Source: Desulfobacterales bacterium (GTDB lineage: Bacteria; Desulfobacterota; Desulfobulbia; Desulfobulbales; VMSU01). From it: a stretch of 42,361 bases of DNA. A program made the translations under genes and the position numbers. The stretch is from positions 1 through 42,361 of the forward strand of contig DRPV01000118.1 of the NCBI GenBank assembly GCA_011330685.1. The letters are read 5' to 3'. Under the pieces are notes generated by a model, which had not been told where the DNA came from, did not search any database, and saw nothing but the letters and a program-made list of their open reading frames with translations. Positions 41,770 through 42,361 of the stretch are shown in pieces (within the stretch, counting starts at the first letter, position 1; each line of letters starts with the position of its first letter).

Positions 41770-42361
41770 AGAATAAAAAACAAGATAAGTTTCTGAAATC
41801 TCCGCCTGCCGACGATTATCAGACATTAAAATCGTATAGGATTACCGTCCTTCTGATTGATGACCAGCCCATGGTGGCAGAGGCGGTACGCCGTGCCCTG
41901 GAGGGTGAAAGTGATATCGATTTTCATTACTGCGCTGATCCGACTAAGGCAATTCAGACTGCTGACCGTATTCAACCGACCTTGATTCTCCAGGATCTTA
42001 TTATGCCGGAGGTTAATGGTCTGATGATGGTTAAATTTTTTCGAGTTAATCAACAGACCGCCAAGGTGCCGATTATCGTGCTGTCCACCAAGGAAGAACC
42101 GGAGGTTAAGAGTGAGGCATTCAAGATTGGGGTCAATGATTATATCGTTAAATTACCGGACAAGATTGAATTAATTGCCCGTATCCGTTATCATTCCCAG
42201 GCCTACATAAATTATATGCAGAAGGAGGAGGCTTTCTGCGCCCTGGAGGAGAGCCAGCGTCGTCTGCATGAGGCCAATTTGACCCTTGAAAAATTATCAT
42301 CTCTTGACGGTCTTACTAATATAGCCAATCGCCGTAAGTTTGATCATACCCTGCGCCAGGA
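41766..42361 (+). CDS. wspR: WspR-like response regulator diguanylate cyclase (3' truncated by window)
   Basis: Open to the window edge, so partial, and absent from the ORF track because it lacks an early ATG. The receiver domain (ITVLLIDDQPMVAEAVRRAL, phospho-Asp D77 in TLILQDLIMPEVNG, IIVLSTKEEPEVKSEAF, DYIVKLPDKIELIARIRYHSQ) closely matches WspR. A helical stalk (QKEEAFCALEESQRRLHEAN) follows, then the first part of a GGDEF domain (SLDGLTNIANRRKFD). The GGDEF catalytic loop lies beyond the window. The proposed start is TTG 41766 overlapping the wspF stop (TTGA), without a good ribosome-binding site. It is the c-di-GMP-producing output of the Wsp pathway. Confidence 0.88.
   Translation, partial: MKNKKQDKFLKSPPADDYQTLKSYRITVLLIDDQPMVAEAVRRALEGESDIDFHYCADPTKAIQTADRIQPTLILQDLIMPEVNGLMMVKFFRVNQQTAKVPIIVLSTKEEPEVKSEAFKIGVNDYIVKLPDKIELIARIRYHSQAYINYMQKEEAFCALEESQRRLHEANLTLEKLSSLDGLTNIANRRKFDHTLRQ

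Overview
The window reads as chromosomal DNA of an anaerobic Gram-negative bacterium, most likely a sulfate-reducer-type Desulfobacterota (Desulfobulbus/Desulfotalea-like). This is an inference from content: an anaerobe-type hybrid cluster protein (Hcp) with a ferredoxin partner and a zinc-ribbon protein, a G/K-type phosphofructokinase, a Gram-negative YidC with a large periplasmic domain, MCPs ending in an acidic DDDDDFEDF tail, and many PAS-rich histidine kinases. No rRNA genes, phage, complete IS element or CRISPR array was seen.

Layout. (1) 1-5.3 kb: the 3' end of a DUF5714-like gene, phosphofructokinase, then a nitrosative-stress locus (hcp, a zinc-ribbon/degenerate HD protein, a 4Fe-4S protein) with an FNR/HcpR-like palindrome upstream of hcp. 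(2) 5.3-12.1 kb, minus strand: a cNMP-binding/HDOD regulator, then the conserved cluster rpmH-rnpA-yidD-yidC-jag-mnmE. (3) 12.3-24 kb, plus strand: tRNA-Gly(CCC) behind a near-ideal sigma-70 promoter, then rimP-nusA-ylxR-infB-rbfA-nrnA-truB-rpsO-pnp-dut-MBL hydrolase. (4) 24.3-33.8 kb: a signalling and envelope region with an orphan PAS histidine kinase, a PhnD-like binding protein paired with an MCP, a YfiR-like periplasmic protein paired with a CHASE8-like hybrid kinase, two TatA genes without TatC, and an MscS channel. (5) 33.9-42.4 kb: a Wsp-type chemosensory operon (wspA-B-C-D-E-F-R, the last cut by the window edge), predicted to drive c-di-GMP synthesis by the WspR diguanylate cyclase.

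The most distinctive non-coding content is repeats. Six copies plus one remnant of a composite GTAAC-bounded palindromic element sit between modules, mostly in the signalling region. A 114-bp element with 25-bp inverted termini lies inside the wsp operon between wspE and wspF. A third, short motif (CTGAAACRCTTAC..TCGGAGG) occurs five times near gene ends. Most genes belong to known families. The less usual features are the two-Hpt WspE, the YfiR/hybrid-kinase pairing, the binding protein/MCP pairing and the HD-less zinc-ribbon protein. Coordinates for start codons were adjusted from the ORF track wherever a ribosome-binding site or family alignment favoured another start.
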